Source: Prevotellaceae bacterium
GTDB lineage: Bacteria > Bacteroidota > Bacteroidia > Bacteroidales > UBA932
Direction: 5' to 3'
NCBI GenBank assembly: GCA_031259935.1
Contig: JAIRKV010000114.1
Location: 1-14,175, forward strand
Length of the DNA: 14,175 nucleotides
Shown here in pieces: positions 13,773-14,175 of the stretch; within the stretch, counting starts at the first letter, position 1; every line of letters begins with the position of its first letter. The notes under the pieces are model-generated. The model was given only the letters and a program-made list of their open reading frames with translations. It was not told the DNA's origin and searched no databases. A program made the position numbers and the translations under genes.

Positions 13773-14175
13773 AAAAAAATTATATATACATACTTGTTTT
13801 TCTGACGGCGTTAATGCAGATGAATACAACATTATCGGCTCAGGGCAAAAACTTTATCCGCGGGCTGCAGGGCAAAGATTCACTGGCTATGGGCAAAGTA
13901 TTGATGGCAACAATGATTGTACCCGGTTACGGGCAGGCATACAATCGCGATTACTGGAAAATTCCCGTTATTTATGCAGGAATTGGCGGCGGAATAGCGT
14001 CGGGATTATACTTTAATTCCAAACTGAAAGATGCACAGTATGCCCGCAATATGCTGAAACAAATACATTCGCCGGGATTTTCCGTTGGACAAATTGACGA
14101 ATACGTGAAAAAATATCAAGCCACAGCCAACAGTTACAACGATTATAAACGTAACAGAGATTTGTCATATTTTGG
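13769..14175 (+). CDS. Secreted DUF5683 family protein, cut by the right edge
   Basis: The frame is open from TTG at 13769 to the window end (135 complete codons). The TTG start is preferred because it gives a full signal peptide (KKNYIYILVFLTALMQMNTTLSA, probable cleavage near AQG); the only in-frame ATGs, codons 16 and 18, lie inside the hydrophobic core and the next stop is just upstream. The domain shows MIVPGYGQAYNRDYWKIPVI (about 48-67), the DUF5683 hallmark, a glycine-rich membrane segment (YAGIGGGIASGLYF) and then a charged helix. Its role is unknown; I recall that in many Bacteroidales it follows parB directly and precedes a lytic transglycosylase and a (p)ppGpp synthetase gene, linking it to envelope and cell-cycle genes. 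Confidence 0.82.
   Translation, partial: MKKNYIYILVFLTALMQMNTTLSAQGKNFIRGLQGKDSLAMGKVLMATMIVPGYGQAYNRDYWKIPVIYAGIGGGIASGLYFNSKLKDAQYARNMLKQIHSPGFSVGQIDEYVKKYQATANSYNDYKRNRDLSYF

Overview
The window looks like chromosomal DNA of a low-GC member of the Bacteroidota, probably Bacteroidales. The evidence is TAnnTTTG-type -7 promoter boxes in front of several genes, lipoprotein FKBP genes next to a DHH phosphoesterase, a Bacteroidales-style TonB C-terminal protein, DUF6261 and DUF5683 family proteins, and an AT-rich background. I cannot name the genus. No tRNA, rRNA, CRISPR array or insertion sequence was found.

Layout. Positions 1-3708 are read on the minus strand: a glycogen debranching enzyme whose C-terminus runs off the left edge, a 500-bp gene-free stretch holding ten exact 21-bp repeats, and the overlapping clpP-clpX pair. 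A 326-bp divergent spacer (3709-4034) follows, and everything after it is on the plus strand. First comes a two-gene unit: a four-helix hemerythrin-like di-iron protein overlapping by 4 bp a LuxR-type regulator with a degenerate receiver. Then a DHH/NrnA-like phosphoesterase overlaps the first of three consecutive FKBP-like lipoproteins. A TonB-like inner-membrane protein with its own near-leaderless promoter follows, then parA and parB.

After parB there is a 2.16-kb segment (11609-13768) that looks like accessory DNA: CGTCATTGC-type dispersed repeats, a membrane TPR protein with tandem repeats still very alike in DNA, a DUF6261 protein, and seven 41-bp repeats. It ends at the start of a secreted DUF5683 protein, cut by the right edge. 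As I recall, parA, parB and the DUF5683 gene are usually adjacent in Bacteroidales, so this segment seems to have inserted into a conserved chromosome-maintenance operon.

How the genes fit together: ClpXP is ATP-dependent cytoplasmic proteolysis. The hemerythrin/LuxR pair is a plausible redox, iron or nitric-oxide responsive switch. The DHH enzyme handles short RNA or pAp. The FKBP lipoproteins and TonB-like protein belong to the envelope. ParAB segregates the chromosome. The most unusual items are the two non-coding tandem arrays, the segment splitting the par operon, and the pseudo-receiver regulator coupled to the di-iron protein.
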